This document shows positions 21,949 through 30,644 of a stretch of 64,000 nucleotides of DNA, in pieces; the stretch's first letter is position 1; the number at the start of each line of letters is the position of its first letter. A program made the translations under genes and the position numbers. The DNA lies in the NCBI RefSeq assembly GCF_039543545.1, contig NZ_BAABJY010000002.1:310001-374000 (forward strand), read 5' to 3'. Source of the DNA: Luteimonas vadosa (GTDB taxonomy: Bacteria; Pseudomonadota; Gammaproteobacteria; Xanthomonadales; Xanthomonadaceae). Below the pieces are notes generated by a model. That model was not told the DNA's origin. It did no database searches and was given only the letters and a program-made list of their open reading frames with translations.

Positions 21949-23316
21949 ATGTTCGAGTCCCTGACCCAGCGCCTGTCCGGTACCGTCGAACGCCTGCGCG
22001 GCCGCGGTCGCCTGACCGAGGAGAACATCCGCGAGGCGACCCGGGAAGTGCGCATTGCCCTGCTGGAGGCCGATGTCGCCTTGCCGGTGGTCCAGGCGCT
22101 GATCGAACGCATCAAGGTGCGCGCCGTCGGCCAGGAAGTCCTGAAGTCGCTGACCCCAGGACAGGCCCTGATCAAGATCGTCCGCGACGAACTCACGGCG
22201 GTCATGGGCGCGCAGGCCTCCGACCTCAACCTCAACGTACCGGCGCCGGCGGTGATCCTAATGGCCGGCCTGCAGGGCGCGGGCAAGACCACCACCGTCG
22301 CCAAGCTTGCCAAGCACCTGAAGGAAAAGCGCAAGAAGAAGGTTATGGTCGTCAGCGCCGACGTCTATCGGCCCGCCGCGATCGAGCAGCTGAAGACGTT
22401 GGCACACCAGGTGGACGTCGCGTTCTTCGCGTCCGATCCCGCCCAGAAGCCCGAGGACATCGTCCGCGCCGCGATCTCCGATGCGCGCAAGTCCTTCGCC
22501 GACGTACTGATCGTCGATACTGCCGGCCGCCTCGCCATCGACGAGGCGATGATGGCCGAGATCAAGGCACTGCACGCCGCCAGCGCCCCGGTCGAAACGC
22601 TGTTCGTGGTCGACGCCATGACCGGCCAGGACGCGGCAAACACCGCCAAGGCGTTCTCCGAGGCGTTGCCGCTGACCGGCGTGGTGCTGACCAAGACCGA
22701 TGGCGACGCGCGCGGCGGTGCGGCCTTGTCGGTCCGCTACATCACCGGCCGGCCCATCAAGTTCATCGGCACCGGAGAGAAGCCCGATGGACTCGACGTC
22801 TTCCACCCGGACCGGGTCGCCAGTCGCATCCTCGACATGGGCGACGTGCTGTCGCTGGTCGAGCAGGTGGAACAGCAGGTCGACCAGGACAAGGCGCGCA
22901 AGCTGGCGCAGAAGGTCGCGAAGGGCCGCAAGTTCGACCTCGACGACATGCGCGACCAGCTGGAGCAGATGCAGGGCATGGGCGGCATCCACGGCCTGAT
23001 GGACAAGCTGCCGGGCATGGGCCAGATCCCCGACGCGGTGAAGAACCAGGTCACCGGCAGGGAAGTCCCGCGGATGATGGCGATCATCGGCTCGATGACC
23101 AGGAAGGAGCGCCGCAATCCGACCCTGCTCAACGGTTCGCGCCGCAAGCGCATCGCCAGCGGTGCCGGCGTCAGCCCAGCCGATGTCAACAAGCTGATGA
23201 AGCAGTACCAGCAGATGGAAAAGATGATGGGCAAGCTCGGCCGTGGCGGCATGAAGGGCATGATGCGGGGCTTGAGCGGAATGATGGGCGGGCGTGGTGG
23301 CATGCCCTTCCGCTGA
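21949..23316 (+). CDS. ffh: Signal recognition particle protein Ffh
   Basis: A 455-residue SRP54 homologue that binds 4.5S RNA and targets membrane proteins to FtsY and SecYEG. It has the NG domain with GLQGAGKTTT (G1), DTAGR (G3) and TKTDGDARGG (G4), then a methionine-rich M domain (from about 330) with SMTRKERRNP and the RKRIASG RNA-binding segment, ending in a Gly/Met-rich tail. The aminotransferase gene overlaps its 3' end. Confidence 0.97.
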   Translation: MFESLTQRLSGTVERLRGRGRLTEENIREATREVRIALLEADVALPVVQALIERIKVRAVGQEVLKSLTPGQALIKIVRDELTAVMGAQASDLNLNVPAPAVILMAGLQGAGKTTTVAKLAKHLKEKRKKKVMVVSADVYRPAAIEQLKTLAHQVDVAFFASDPAQKPEDIVRAAISDARKSFADVLIVDTAGRLAIDEAMMAEIKALHAASAPVETLFVVDAMTGQDAANTAKAFSEALPLTGVVLTKTDGDARGGAALSVRYITGRPIKFIGTGEKPDGLDVFHPDRVASRILDMGDVLSLVEQVEQQVDQDKARKLAQKVAKGRKFDLDDMRDQLEQMQGMGGIHGLMDKLPGMGQIPDAVKNQVTGREVPRMMAIIGSMTRKERRNPTLLNGSRRKRIASGAGVSPADVNKLMKQYQQMEKMMGKLGRGGMKGMMRGLSGMMGGRGGMPFR

Positions 23317-24178
23317 CGGGGGCCATGGCGCGGCCCGGAACCTGGCCTGGTTGAACGGGGCGAACGCTACGGCCGAAGGGATCGCGGCGATCCTGGCGAA
23401 CAATTACGGCCATTTCACGACGATGCAGGTGCGAGGCGGTGCGGTCCGTGGCCTCGACCTGCACCTGCAGCGCCTGGAAGACGCGAGCATGGAACTGTTC
23501 GGGGCGGCCCTCCCGCGGCGCAGGATCCTCGAAGCCCTGCAGCACGCATCGCAGGGCACCGGCGAGGACGGCTGTACCTTGCGGGTGACCGTGGCATCGC
23601 CCGATCTCGACCCCGGCCGGCCCAGAGGAACATGCCACCTCGACCTGCTGGTGCGCCGGGCGCCGCCCGCCGAGCCGGGCGTGTCCCCGCTGGGTCTGAA
23701 ATCGTTCGTGTACCAGCGCGACCTGCCACACCTCAAGCATGTCGGCACCTTCCCGCTGTTCCACCGCCGCAGGCTGGCAGCCGCGGCCGGGCACGACGAT
23801 GCATTGCTCGTCGATCGCGAGGGGAGGGTTTCGGAGGGGACGTTCTGGAACATCGGCTTCTGGCACGGGGACGCCGTGGTCTGGCCAGAGGCGCCGGCGC
23901 TGCGGGGGACCTGCGAATGCCTGCTCAAGGCAGGCCTGGAGGCACTGGGCGTGGCCCAGGCATCGCGGCCCGTGGCCCTGGCCGACATCGCGGCATTCGA
24001 GGGTGCCTTCGCCTGCAATTCGCGGGGGGTGCAGCCGGTCGGGAGGATCGATGGCCTCGCCTGGGCGGCACGCCCCGGGCATCTGGAGCTGCTGCAAGAG
24101 GCCTTGGCGAAGGCTGAGTGGGTGAGTATCGAGGGCGGGACGGGCAGTTCCCTCGGGCCTGCCGCTGCCTTACAATAG
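23294..24178 (+). CDS. Aminotransferase class IV (PabC/BCAT fold) protein
   Basis: A PLP fold-type IV enzyme. NYGHFTTMQV near the N-terminus, the candidate PLP lysine in DLPHLKHVG, EGTFWNIGFW (the E-x-x-x-x-N motif of the family) and the late LADIAAFEGAF agree with aminodeoxychorismate lyase or D-amino-acid aminotransferase relatives. It could supply p-aminobenzoate for folate, with folK elsewhere in the window, but this subgroup is divergent and I cannot separate it from a D-amino-acid transaminase. The start is uncertain: GTG 23294 overlaps ffh by 23 nt, and TTG 23351 would fit the family N-terminus (WLNG). Confidence 0.75.
   Translation: MVACPSADGGHGAARNLAWLNGANATAEGIAAILANNYGHFTTMQVRGGAVRGLDLHLQRLEDASMELFGAALPRRRILEALQHASQGTGEDGCTLRVTVASPDLDPGRPRGTCHLDLLVRRAPPAEPGVSPLGLKSFVYQRDLPHLKHVGTFPLFHRRRLAAAAGHDDALLVDREGRVSEGTFWNIGFWHGDAVVWPEAPALRGTCECLLKAGLEALGVAQASRPVALADIAAFEGAFACNSRGVQPVGRIDGLAWAARPGHLELLQEALAKAEWVSIEGGTGSSLGPAAALQ
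24171..24176 (+). promoter_or_regulatory. -10 element of the rpsP operon
   Basis: TACAAT at the very end of the aminotransferase gene, 52 nt before the rpsP ATG. The -35 region is weak (TTCCCT). The leader carries an AGGAAA ribosome site. Confidence 0.55.
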
Positions 24179-24228
24179 TCGGCTTACCTCGCCGTCCTGG
24201 CGACTGGGCAACACAGGAAACACCGTTC

Positions 24229-24516
24229 ATGGTCAAGATCCGCCTTACCCGTGGCGGCGCCAAGAAGCGCCCCTTCTACCACATCATCGTCACCGACCAG
24301 CGCAGCGCCCGCGATGGCCGCAACATCGAGCGCCTGGGCTATTACAACCCCGTCGCCGCCGGTGCCGAGCAGCGCATCGTCCTCGACACCGCGCGCGTCG
24401 ACCATTGGGTCGGGCAGGGCGCGCAGATGACCGACAAGGTGCGCAACCTGTACCGCGAAGCGTCGAAGCAGGCGCCCGCCAGCGAAGGCGAGGCCACGCC
24501 GGCCAGCGCTGCCTGA
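24229..24516 (+). CDS. rpsP: 30S ribosomal protein S16
   Basis: A 95-residue S16, starting MVKIRLTRGGAKKRPFYHI and containing the conserved DGRNIERLGYYNP. It is required for 30S assembly. It is first in the classical rpsP-rimM-trmD-rplS operon, with AGGAAA 9 nt before the ATG. Confidence 0.97.
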   Translation: MVKIRLTRGGAKKRPFYHIIVTDQRSARDGRNIERLGYYNPVAAGAEQRIVLDTARVDHWVGQGAQMTDKVRNLYREASKQAPASEGEATPASAA

Positions 24517-24552
24517 TCCGCGGCCGCGCTGCACGCGCCGCCGGTTTCCCCA

Positions 24553-25080
24553 ATGAGCAACGAGGCGCCATCGCGTGCCAGTGGCAGGATCCTGCTCGGC
24601 AGGATCCATGGCGCCTTCGGCGTGCGCGGCGAACTCAAGGTCGAGTCCTTCACCGAGCCGCCCCGGGCGATCTTCGGCTACCAGCCCTGGCTCGTGCGCG
24701 ACGCGCAGGGGCTCGAGCGCGAGGTGGACGGCGCCCGGGGGCGGGAGACCGCCAAGGGCGTGGTCGCTACCTTGGCAGGGGTGGATGACCGCGACGCCGC
24801 CGAGGCCTTGCGCGGCAGCGAGATCTGGGTGCCGCGCGACGTGCTCCCTGCGCCTGGGCCCGGCCAGTACTACTGGGTCGACCTGGAAGGCCTGCAGGTG
24901 GTCAACACGCAGGGCGCCGACTTCGGCGTCGTCTCGCATCTTTTCTCCACCGGCGCCAACGACGTGCTGGTCGCGCGCGGCGACCGGGAACGGCTCATCC
25001 CCTTCCTGGAGCCGGACTACATCGTGTCGGTGGACTTCGACCGGCGCCTGGTGACGGTCGACTGGGAGGCGGACTTCTGA
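24553..25080 (+). CDS. rimM: Ribosome maturation factor RimM
   Basis: A 175-residue RimM. The N-terminal RimM domain has GRIHGAFGVRGELKV, and a C-terminal PRC barrel (from about 100) has PGQYYWVDLEGL and LIPFLEPDYI. It assists 16S 3'-major-domain maturation with S19. Its TGA overlaps the trmD ATG (TGATG), so translation is coupled. Confidence 0.95.
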   Translation: MSNEAPSRASGRILLGRIHGAFGVRGELKVESFTEPPRAIFGYQPWLVRDAQGLEREVDGARGRETAKGVVATLAGVDDRDAAEALRGSEIWVPRDVLPAPGPGQYYWVDLEGLQVVNTQGADFGVVSHLFSTGANDVLVARGDRERLIPFLEPDYIVSVDFDRRLVTVDWEADF

Positions 25081-25832
25081 TGCGAGTGGATGTCGTCAGC
25101 CTGTTCCCCGAGTTCGTCGCCCAGATGGCCAGCCATGGAGTCGTCGCGCGGGCCCAGGAACGCGGCCTACTCGGCGTCCATGGCTGGAACCCTCGGGACT
25201 ATGCCGAGGGCAATTACCGTCGGGTCGACGACCGCCCGTTCGGCGGCGGTCCCGGGATGGTGATGCTGATCGACCCGTTGCGCGCGGCGCTCGAAGCGGC
25301 AAGGGCCGCCGATGCCGCCGAGGCCAGGGTGATCTACCTGACCCCGCAGGGCACGCCCCTGACCCAGGACAAGGTGAAGGAACTGGCGGGTCGCAGCCGG
25401 CTATTGCTGTTGTGCGGGCGCTACGAGGGGGTGGACGAGCGACTGGTCGAGGCCGAGGTCGACGAAGAACTGTCGATCGGGGACTACGTACTGTCGGGGG
25501 GCGAGCTGGCCGCTGCCGTGCTCATCGATGCCGTCGCCCGGCTGCAGCCGGGCGCGCTGAACGATGCCGAGTCCGCCGCCCAGGACAGTTTCGAGCATGG
25601 CCTGCTGGATTGCCCGCACTACACCCGGCCGGTGGAACATGCGCTCGGCACGGTGCCCGACGTGCTGCTTTCAGGCAACCATGCCCTGATCGACGCCTGG
25701 CGCCGGCGCCAGGCGCTCTTGCGGACCTGGCTGCGGCGCCCCGACCTGGTCGACAAGGCGGCGCTGGGCCCGGAGGAGCGCCAGTGGCTCGAGCAGGCCG
25801 CGGCCACCTCGCCGGAGGCCGGTAAGCCCTAG
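25080..25832 (+). CDS. trmD: tRNA (guanine-N1)-methyltransferase
   Basis: A 250-residue SPOUT methyltransferase that makes m1G37 in tRNAs reading CNN codons and so prevents +1 frameshifting. It has MRVDVVSLFPEF at the start, DDRPFGGGPGMVM, and the trefoil-knot SAM site LLLCGRYEGVDER followed by IGDYVLSGGE. The start overlaps the rimM stop. Confidence 0.97.
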   Translation: MRVDVVSLFPEFVAQMASHGVVARAQERGLLGVHGWNPRDYAEGNYRRVDDRPFGGGPGMVMLIDPLRAALEAARAADAAEARVIYLTPQGTPLTQDKVKELAGRSRLLLLCGRYEGVDERLVEAEVDEELSIGDYVLSGGELAAAVLIDAVARLQPGALNDAESAAQDSFEHGLLDCPHYTRPVEHALGTVPDVLLSGNHALIDAWRRRQALLRTWLRRPDLVDKAALGPEERQWLEQAAATSPEAGKP

Positions 25833-25853
25833 CCACGCAAAGGAAAAGCCCGC

Positions 25854-25859
25854 TATAAT
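25854..25859 (+). promoter_or_regulatory. Internal -10 element ahead of rplS
   Basis: A consensus TATAAT in the 134-bp trmD-rplS gap, implying an extra rplS transcript with a leader of about 100 nt. No good -35 is present. Confidence 0.55.
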
Positions 25860-25966
25860 GCGCGGCTTCGCCCCGGATTCAGCTGACCGCGGGCGATCCA
25901 GCCGGTCCGCGCCCGCCTCGGGCGGCGGCACCACCCCGGACAATAACGACACAAGCAGGCCGCACC

Positions 25967-26395
25967 ATGAGCAAGCCCTCCCTCAACACGCTGCTGCAGG
26001 ACTTCGAGAATTCGCAGGTCCAGCGCAAGCTGCCCAAGTTCAGCCCCGGCGACACCGTCGTCGTCAACGTCAAGGTCAAGGAAGGCAATCGCGAACGCGT
26101 GCAGGCCTACGAGGGCGTGGTGATCGCCAAGAAGAACGCCGGCCTCAATTCCGCGTTCACCGTGCGCAAGATCTCGCATGGTTACGGCGTGGAGCGCGTG
26201 TTCCAGTCCCACAGCGCCATCATCGACTCGGTCCAGGTCAAGCGCCACGGCGCGGTTCGTGCCGGCAAGCTGTACTACCTGCGTGAACTCGAGGGTCGCA
26301 AGGCCCGCATCAAGGAAGACCTCACCGCGCAAGCCGAGGCCAAGGCCGAAGCCAAGGCCGAAGCCGCCGCTGCGGCGGCTGCGGCAGCCGAGTAA
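25967..26395 (+). CDS. rplS: 50S ribosomal protein L19
   Basis: A 142-residue L19 that sits at the 30S-50S interface. The core (about 1-117) is typical, with FSPGDTVVV, RVQAYEGVVI and VERVFQSHS. It is longer than E. coli L19 (115 aa) because of a C-terminal run of Ala/Glu/Lys ending in nine alanines and Glu, encoded by GCC-GAG/AAG-type repeats and likely helical. It is last in the operon and is followed by a strong terminator. Confidence 0.97.
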   Translation: MSKPSLNTLLQDFENSQVQRKLPKFSPGDTVVVNVKVKEGNRERVQAYEGVVIAKKNAGLNSAFTVRKISHGYGVERVFQSHSAIIDSVQVKRHGAVRAGKLYYLRELEGRKARIKEDLTAQAEAKAEAKAEAAAAAAAAAE

Positions 26396-26417
26396 CGCCG
26401 GCTCGCCGAATGCAACG

Positions 26418-26447
26418 ATGGCCACCTCCGGGTGGCCATTTTCGTTT
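26418..26447 (+). terminator. Rho-independent terminator of the rpsP-rplS operon
   Basis: A perfect 9-bp stem (ATGGCCACC with GGTGGCCAT) with a stable TCCG tetraloop, followed by TTTTCGTTT. Confidence 0.9.
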
Positions 26448-26521
26448 GTGCTCCCCTGCGACCCGGCCCGCGCCTGCCTTTCGGTATGGTGGGCCCTGGC
26501 ATCGCGAGCTTCGAAGCATCC

Positions 26522-26929
26522 ATGGACGACGCCCCGATCACGACGACAGCGGTTCGCCTGGACCTCTGGCTCTGGGCCGCGCGATTCTTCAAGACCCGCC
26601 GCGTGGCCAAGGAAGCCGTGGAGGGAGGGAAGGTCACGGTTGCAGGCCTGCCCGCCAAGCCCTCCCGGGGCGTGCTGCTCGGTGACGCGATCACGGTCAT
26701 GCGAGGGGAAGACGTCTTCGAAATCGTCGTGCTGGGACTCGCCACCAAGCGTGGACCGGCGACGGTGGCCCGCACCCTGTATTCCGAGTCGGAGGCCTCC
26801 CGCCTGGCGCGGGAATCCCGGCGCGCGGAAGCGACGGCCGCGCGGGCCGGATACCGTCCGCCCGACGGCCGCCCGGACAAGCGCGCAAGGCGCCTCATCA
26901 GGGCGCTGGGCGACATCGACGCAAGCTGA
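26522..26929 (+). CDS. hslR: Heat-shock ribosome-associated protein Hsp15
   Basis: A 135-residue S4-domain RNA-binding protein. VRLDLWLWAARFFKTRRVA is the Hsp15 signature, and a basic C-terminal tail follows. E. coli Hsp15 (133 aa) binds free 50S subunits carrying stalled nascent chains. ATG 26522 gives the family length; an in-frame ATG at 26486 would add 12 residues. A possible -10 (TATGGT, 26484-26489) lies upstream. Confidence 0.9.
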   Translation: MDDAPITTTAVRLDLWLWAARFFKTRRVAKEAVEGGKVTVAGLPAKPSRGVLLGDAITVMRGEDVFEIVVLGLATKRGPATVARTLYSESEASRLARESRRAEATAARAGYRPPDGRPDKRARRLIRALGDIDAS

Positions 26930-27046
26930 TCCGCGCGGCGGTTGCGTCCGGCAGTGCCGGTTAAACTGCCGCGGCGGCCCCAGGCAGCCCGCGTGTCACG
27001 GCGTGCTATCGGCCGCGCAGTCCTTCCTTCCCCGGTTCCCGATCCG

Positions 27047-27724
27047 ATGACCGAAACCCGGACAGATCCCGTCCTCCAGCAATGCAGCCGTCACTTCCGC
27101 GCGCACGGCTACAGCGTGCTGCGAGGCGTGCTCAGCCCGTCCGAGGCCGAGCTTTGCGCGGGGTACGCGCTGTTGCAAAGCCGCACCGAGGGTTACTACG
27201 CCATCGAGCAGCCCCTGATCGCGCGTGGGCGCTATGCCGATGCCCTGTCGGAGGCCCTCTTGCTGCGCGTACTGCCATTGATGGAGAAGGTGGCCGGGGA
27301 ATCGCTCTTCCCGTGCTACTCGTACCTGCGCATCTATCAGAACGGCGCGGAACTGCCCGCCCACCTGGATCGCCCCTCGTGCGAGATCAGCACGTCGCTG
27401 ACGCTCGGCAGCGACGGGCGGGCGCCGTGGCCGCTCTGCGTGAAGGCCGATGGCCAGGACCTGGCGCTGCAGCTGGCACCGGGCGACATGCTCGCCTACC
27501 GGGGTGCGGAACTGCCCCATTGGCGGGAGCGTTTCGAAGGCAGGCACTGGATACAGGTGTTCCTGCACTACGTGCGGGCCGAAGGGCCGTACGCGGACTA
27601 CCGTTTCGACGGTCGCGAGCACATAGGACCCTTCGATCCGGCCCGGCAGCGGCGTCGGCTGCCCGCCGACCAGCCCGGCGCGGCGATCCCGCCCGCGCAT
27701 CCTGACGCAGGGACGGACGGCTAG
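27047..27724 (+). CDS. 2-oxoglutarate/Fe(II)-dependent dioxygenase-like protein
   Basis: A 225-residue protein with the double-stranded beta-helix metal site of 2OG oxygenases: H-x-D in PAHLDRPSCE, and a distal His in QVFLHYVRAE or in the ELPHWRERF loop. The substrate is unknown; a post-translational hydroxylase role is one possibility. ATG 27047 is the first well-placed start. It is convergent with mutS: both stops lie in one CTAG (27721-27724), so the genes overlap by four bases tail to tail. Confidence 0.75.
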   Translation: MTETRTDPVLQQCSRHFRAHGYSVLRGVLSPSEAELCAGYALLQSRTEGYYAIEQPLIARGRYADALSEALLLRVLPLMEKVAGESLFPCYSYLRIYQNGAELPAHLDRPSCEISTSLTLGSDGRAPWPLCVKADGQDLALQLAPGDMLAYRGAELPHWRERFEGRHWIQVFLHYVRAEGPYADYRFDGREHIGPFDPARQRRRLPADQPGAAIPPAHPDAGTDG

Positions 27725-30318
27725 TCGCCCAGCAGCTGCTTGAGACGGTACAGGGCCTCCAGTGCTTCCTTCGGGCTCAGCTCGTCTGGGTCGATGCCGG
27801 CCAGCGCCTCCGTCGCCGCCGACGAGGGGGCGAACAGGCCGATCTGTTGCGGCGCCTGCAGGGCCTCCGTGGAAAGCACCGGCCCGTCGTGCCGGCGCTG
27901 CTCCAGTTCCGCCAGCCGACCCCGCGCATGGCGAACGACGGATTTGGGCAGGCCGGCGAGGGCGGCCACCTGCAGGCCGAAGCTGCGGTCGGCCGGGCCC
28001 TCCTTGACCGCATGCATGAACACCAGCGTCTCGGTGCCGTCCCGGCCGCGGTGTTCGACCGCATCCAGGTGCACGTTGCGGATCCCGTTGCCCGTCGCCG
28101 CCAGCGTGGTCAGTTCGAAATAGTGGGTCGCGAACAGGGTGTGGCAGCGGTTCACGGTGGCCAGGTGGCGTGCGCAGGCTTCGGCCAGTGCGAGGCCGTC
28201 GTAGGTCGAGGTGCCGCGACCGATTTCGTCCATCAGGACCAGCGAATGCTCCGTGGCGTGGTGCAGGATGTAGCTGGTCTCGCTCATCTCCACCATGAAG
28301 GTCGAGTGGCCGCGGGCCAGGTCGTCGCCGGCGCCGATGCGGGTCAGGATGCGGTCCACCGGGCCGATGTCCGCCACTGCCGCCGGCACGAAGCTGCCGA
28401 TGTGGGCCAGCAGCACGATCAGCGCGTTCTGGCGCATGTAAGTGCTCTTGCCACCCATGTTGGGACCGGTGATCACCAGCATCCGCGTGCCGGCATCGCC
28501 CGCGTCGCTGTCGAGCACGAGGTCGTTGGGCGTGAAGGGTTCGCTGCGCACCGCCTCCACGACCGGGTGGCGGCCACGCTCGATGTGGATGCCCGGCCTC
28601 GCGACCAGGCGCGGCCGGGACCAGTCCAGCGCCTGCGCCCGCTCCGCGAAGCAGGCCAGCACGTCGAGTTCGCTCAGCGCCGCCGCGCAGCGCTTCAAGG
28701 GGTCCAGATGCTGGTTCAGCGTGTCGAGCAGCGCCTCGTAGAGCTGGCGTTCCCGCGCCAGGGCGCGCTCGCGCGCCGACAGCACCTTGTCCTCGAATGC
28801 CTTGAGTTCCTCGGTGATGTAGCGCTCCGCGTTGGCCAACGTCTGGCGGCGGGTGTAGTGGGTGGGCGCCTTGCCCACCTGCGCCTTGCTGATCTCCAGG
28901 TAGTAGCCGTGCACCCGGTTGTAGCCCACCTTGAGGTTGGCGATGCCGGTGGTGTCGCGCTCGCGCTGCTCCAGGTCGACCAGGAACTGGTCGGCGTTGC
29001 TCGACAGGTGGCGCAGTTCGTCGAGTCCGGCGTCGTGGCCTTCGGCGAAGACGCCGCCGTCGCGCGCCAGGACGGGGGGCTGTTCGACCAACGCAGCGCC
29101 AAGCAACGCGGCCAGGGCATCGTGGTCGCCGGCCTCGGTCACCAGCATTTGCAGGCGCGGCGAATCCAGCGCGGCGAGCAACCCGCGCAGCTCCGGCAAC
29201 ATGCGGAGCCCGTCGCGCAGGGTCGCGAGGTCGCGCGGGCGCGCCGAGCGCAGGGCGATGCGCGACAGGATGCGTTCCAGGTCGCCCAGGCCACGGAAGG
29301 TTTCGCGCAGGGTGCCTTCGGCGCCCGACTCGACCAGGGTGGCCACGGCATGGTGCCGGCGCGCGAGCACGTCGCGGTCGCGCAGGGGCCGGTGCAGCCA
29401 CCGCCGGAGCAGGCGGCCACCCATGGGGGTGATCGTCGAATCGAGCACGCCGAGCAAGGTGTGCTTCTGTTCGCCGTCCACGCGGGTGTCGAGTTCGAGA
29501 TGGCGGCGTGTGGCCGCGTTCATCGCGATCGCGGCATCGCCCGACTCCACCGCGATCGAGGTCAGGTGGGGCAGGCGTTGTTTCTGGGTTTCCTCCACGT
29601 ACCCGAGCAACGCGCTCGCGGCCGCGACCGCCATGGGCCGCTGGTCGAGCCCGAAGCCGGCCAGGTCGTGGACCCCGAAGAACTGCTCGAGCTTCCGCCG
29701 GCCGCTGTCGGCATCGAAGAGCCAGGGCGCGCGCCGCCGAAGTCCGCTGCGTGCGCAGAGGAACGCCGGCCAGCCTTCCTCGTCCGGCAGCAGGATCTCC
29801 GCCGGTTCGAGCCGGGACAGTTCGGCCTCCAGGGCGTCGCCGCCGTCGACTTCGTTGACCATGAACCGCCCGCCGGCCAGGTCCGCCCACGCCAGCCCGA
29901 AGCCGCTCCGGCCGCGCGCCACCGCCAGGAGCAGGGTGTCCCGGCGTTCGTCGAGCAGGGCTTCGTCGGTCACCGTGCCGGGGGTGACGATGCGCACCAC
30001 CTTGCGTTCGACCAGCCCCTTGCTGGCGGCCGGGTCCCCCACCTGTTCGCAGATCGCCACCGACTCCCCCAGCGCCACCAGCCGCGCCAGGTAGCCCTCG
30101 GCGGCGTGGTGCGGCACGCCGGCCATCGGGATCGGCTGGCCGGCCGAGCTGCCGCGCTGGGTCAGGGAGATGTCCAGCAACCGGGCGGCCTTGCGCGCGT
30201 CGTCGTAGAACAACTCGTAGAAATCGCCCATGCGGAAGAACAGCAGGATGTCCGGATGCTCGGCCTTGGCGGCCAGGAACTGCTGCATCAGGGGGGTGTG
30301 CTGGGGCTCGGTGGACAT
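27721..30318 (-). CDS. mutS: DNA mismatch repair protein MutS
   Basis: An 865-residue MutS (E. coli 853). The mismatch-reading Phe-x-Glu is in RMGDFYELF (about residue 36). The C-terminal ABC ATPase has Walker A TGPNMGGKST, the signature STFMVEMSE and the Walker B LVLMDEIGRGTSTYDG. It acts with MutL, encoded 32 kb away at 59662. It is convergent with the oxygenase gene through a shared CTAG stop. Confidence 0.97.
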   Translation of the reverse strand: MSTEPQHTPLMQQFLAAKAEHPDILLFFRMGDFYELFYDDARKAARLLDISLTQRGSSAGQPIPMAGVPHHAAEGYLARLVALGESVAICEQVGDPAASKGLVERKVVRIVTPGTVTDEALLDERRDTLLLAVARGRSGFGLAWADLAGGRFMVNEVDGGDALEAELSRLEPAEILLPDEEGWPAFLCARSGLRRRAPWLFDADSGRRKLEQFFGVHDLAGFGLDQRPMAVAAASALLGYVEETQKQRLPHLTSIAVESGDAAIAMNAATRRHLELDTRVDGEQKHTLLGVLDSTITPMGGRLLRRWLHRPLRDRDVLARRHHAVATLVESGAEGTLRETFRGLGDLERILSRIALRSARPRDLATLRDGLRMLPELRGLLAALDSPRLQMLVTEAGDHDALAALLGAALVEQPPVLARDGGVFAEGHDAGLDELRHLSSNADQFLVDLEQRERDTTGIANLKVGYNRVHGYYLEISKAQVGKAPTHYTRRQTLANAERYITEELKAFEDKVLSARERALARERQLYEALLDTLNQHLDPLKRCAAALSELDVLACFAERAQALDWSRPRLVARPGIHIERGRHPVVEAVRSEPFTPNDLVLDSDAGDAGTRMLVITGPNMGGKSTYMRQNALIVLLAHIGSFVPAAVADIGPVDRILTRIGAGDDLARGHSTFMVEMSETSYILHHATEHSLVLMDEIGRGTSTYDGLALAEACARHLATVNRCHTLFATHYFELTTLAATGNGIRNVHLDAVEHRGRDGTETLVFMHAVKEGPADRSFGLQVAALAGLPKSVVRHARGRLAELEQRRHDGPVLSTEALQAPQQIGLFAPSSAATEALAGIDPDELSPKEALEALYRLKQLLGD

Positions 30319-30644
30319 CGGCTCGCGGCGCGGGGAGGCGGGGCGGTAGTGTGCCCGAAAGGATCATTCAGGCTCCGGGCCGGAGCCGCGGCCAAGCGTT
30401 CCGAAAGGGACGTACGCCGCCGTTTGGAAGTATGTTAACGTTCCGTTGAGGCGGCAGGCGGTGCGCCAGCCCAGTCCCACGGGACTCGGGCACGTCGAGC
30501 AGGGAGTTTGTCGTTACGGAGGGGTTCTTCGGAGTTGAAAGCGACCTCGTGCGATTCGTGTCATTCGCATGGGCCGGATCTGCAGGCGCGGCCGCGGTAG
30601 CGGCACACATCATTCGAAATTTCCAACCATTGGTAGGGGACGTC
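30319..30644. promoter_or_regulatory. Divergent mutS / TonB-receptor intergenic region
   Basis: 326 bp with no gene I can support. It must hold the promoters of mutS (minus) and the TonB-dependent receptor (plus). A TTAACGTT element near 30435 resembles the centre of a LacI-type operator but lacks extended symmetry. AGGGGAC just before 30645 is the receptor's ribosome site. Confidence 0.4.

Noticed and set aside
30425..30445. LacI-family operator ahead of the TonB-dependent receptor (TTAACGTT)
   Set aside because: Only the AACGTT core is symmetric, the flanks do not pair, and no regulator gene is nearby.
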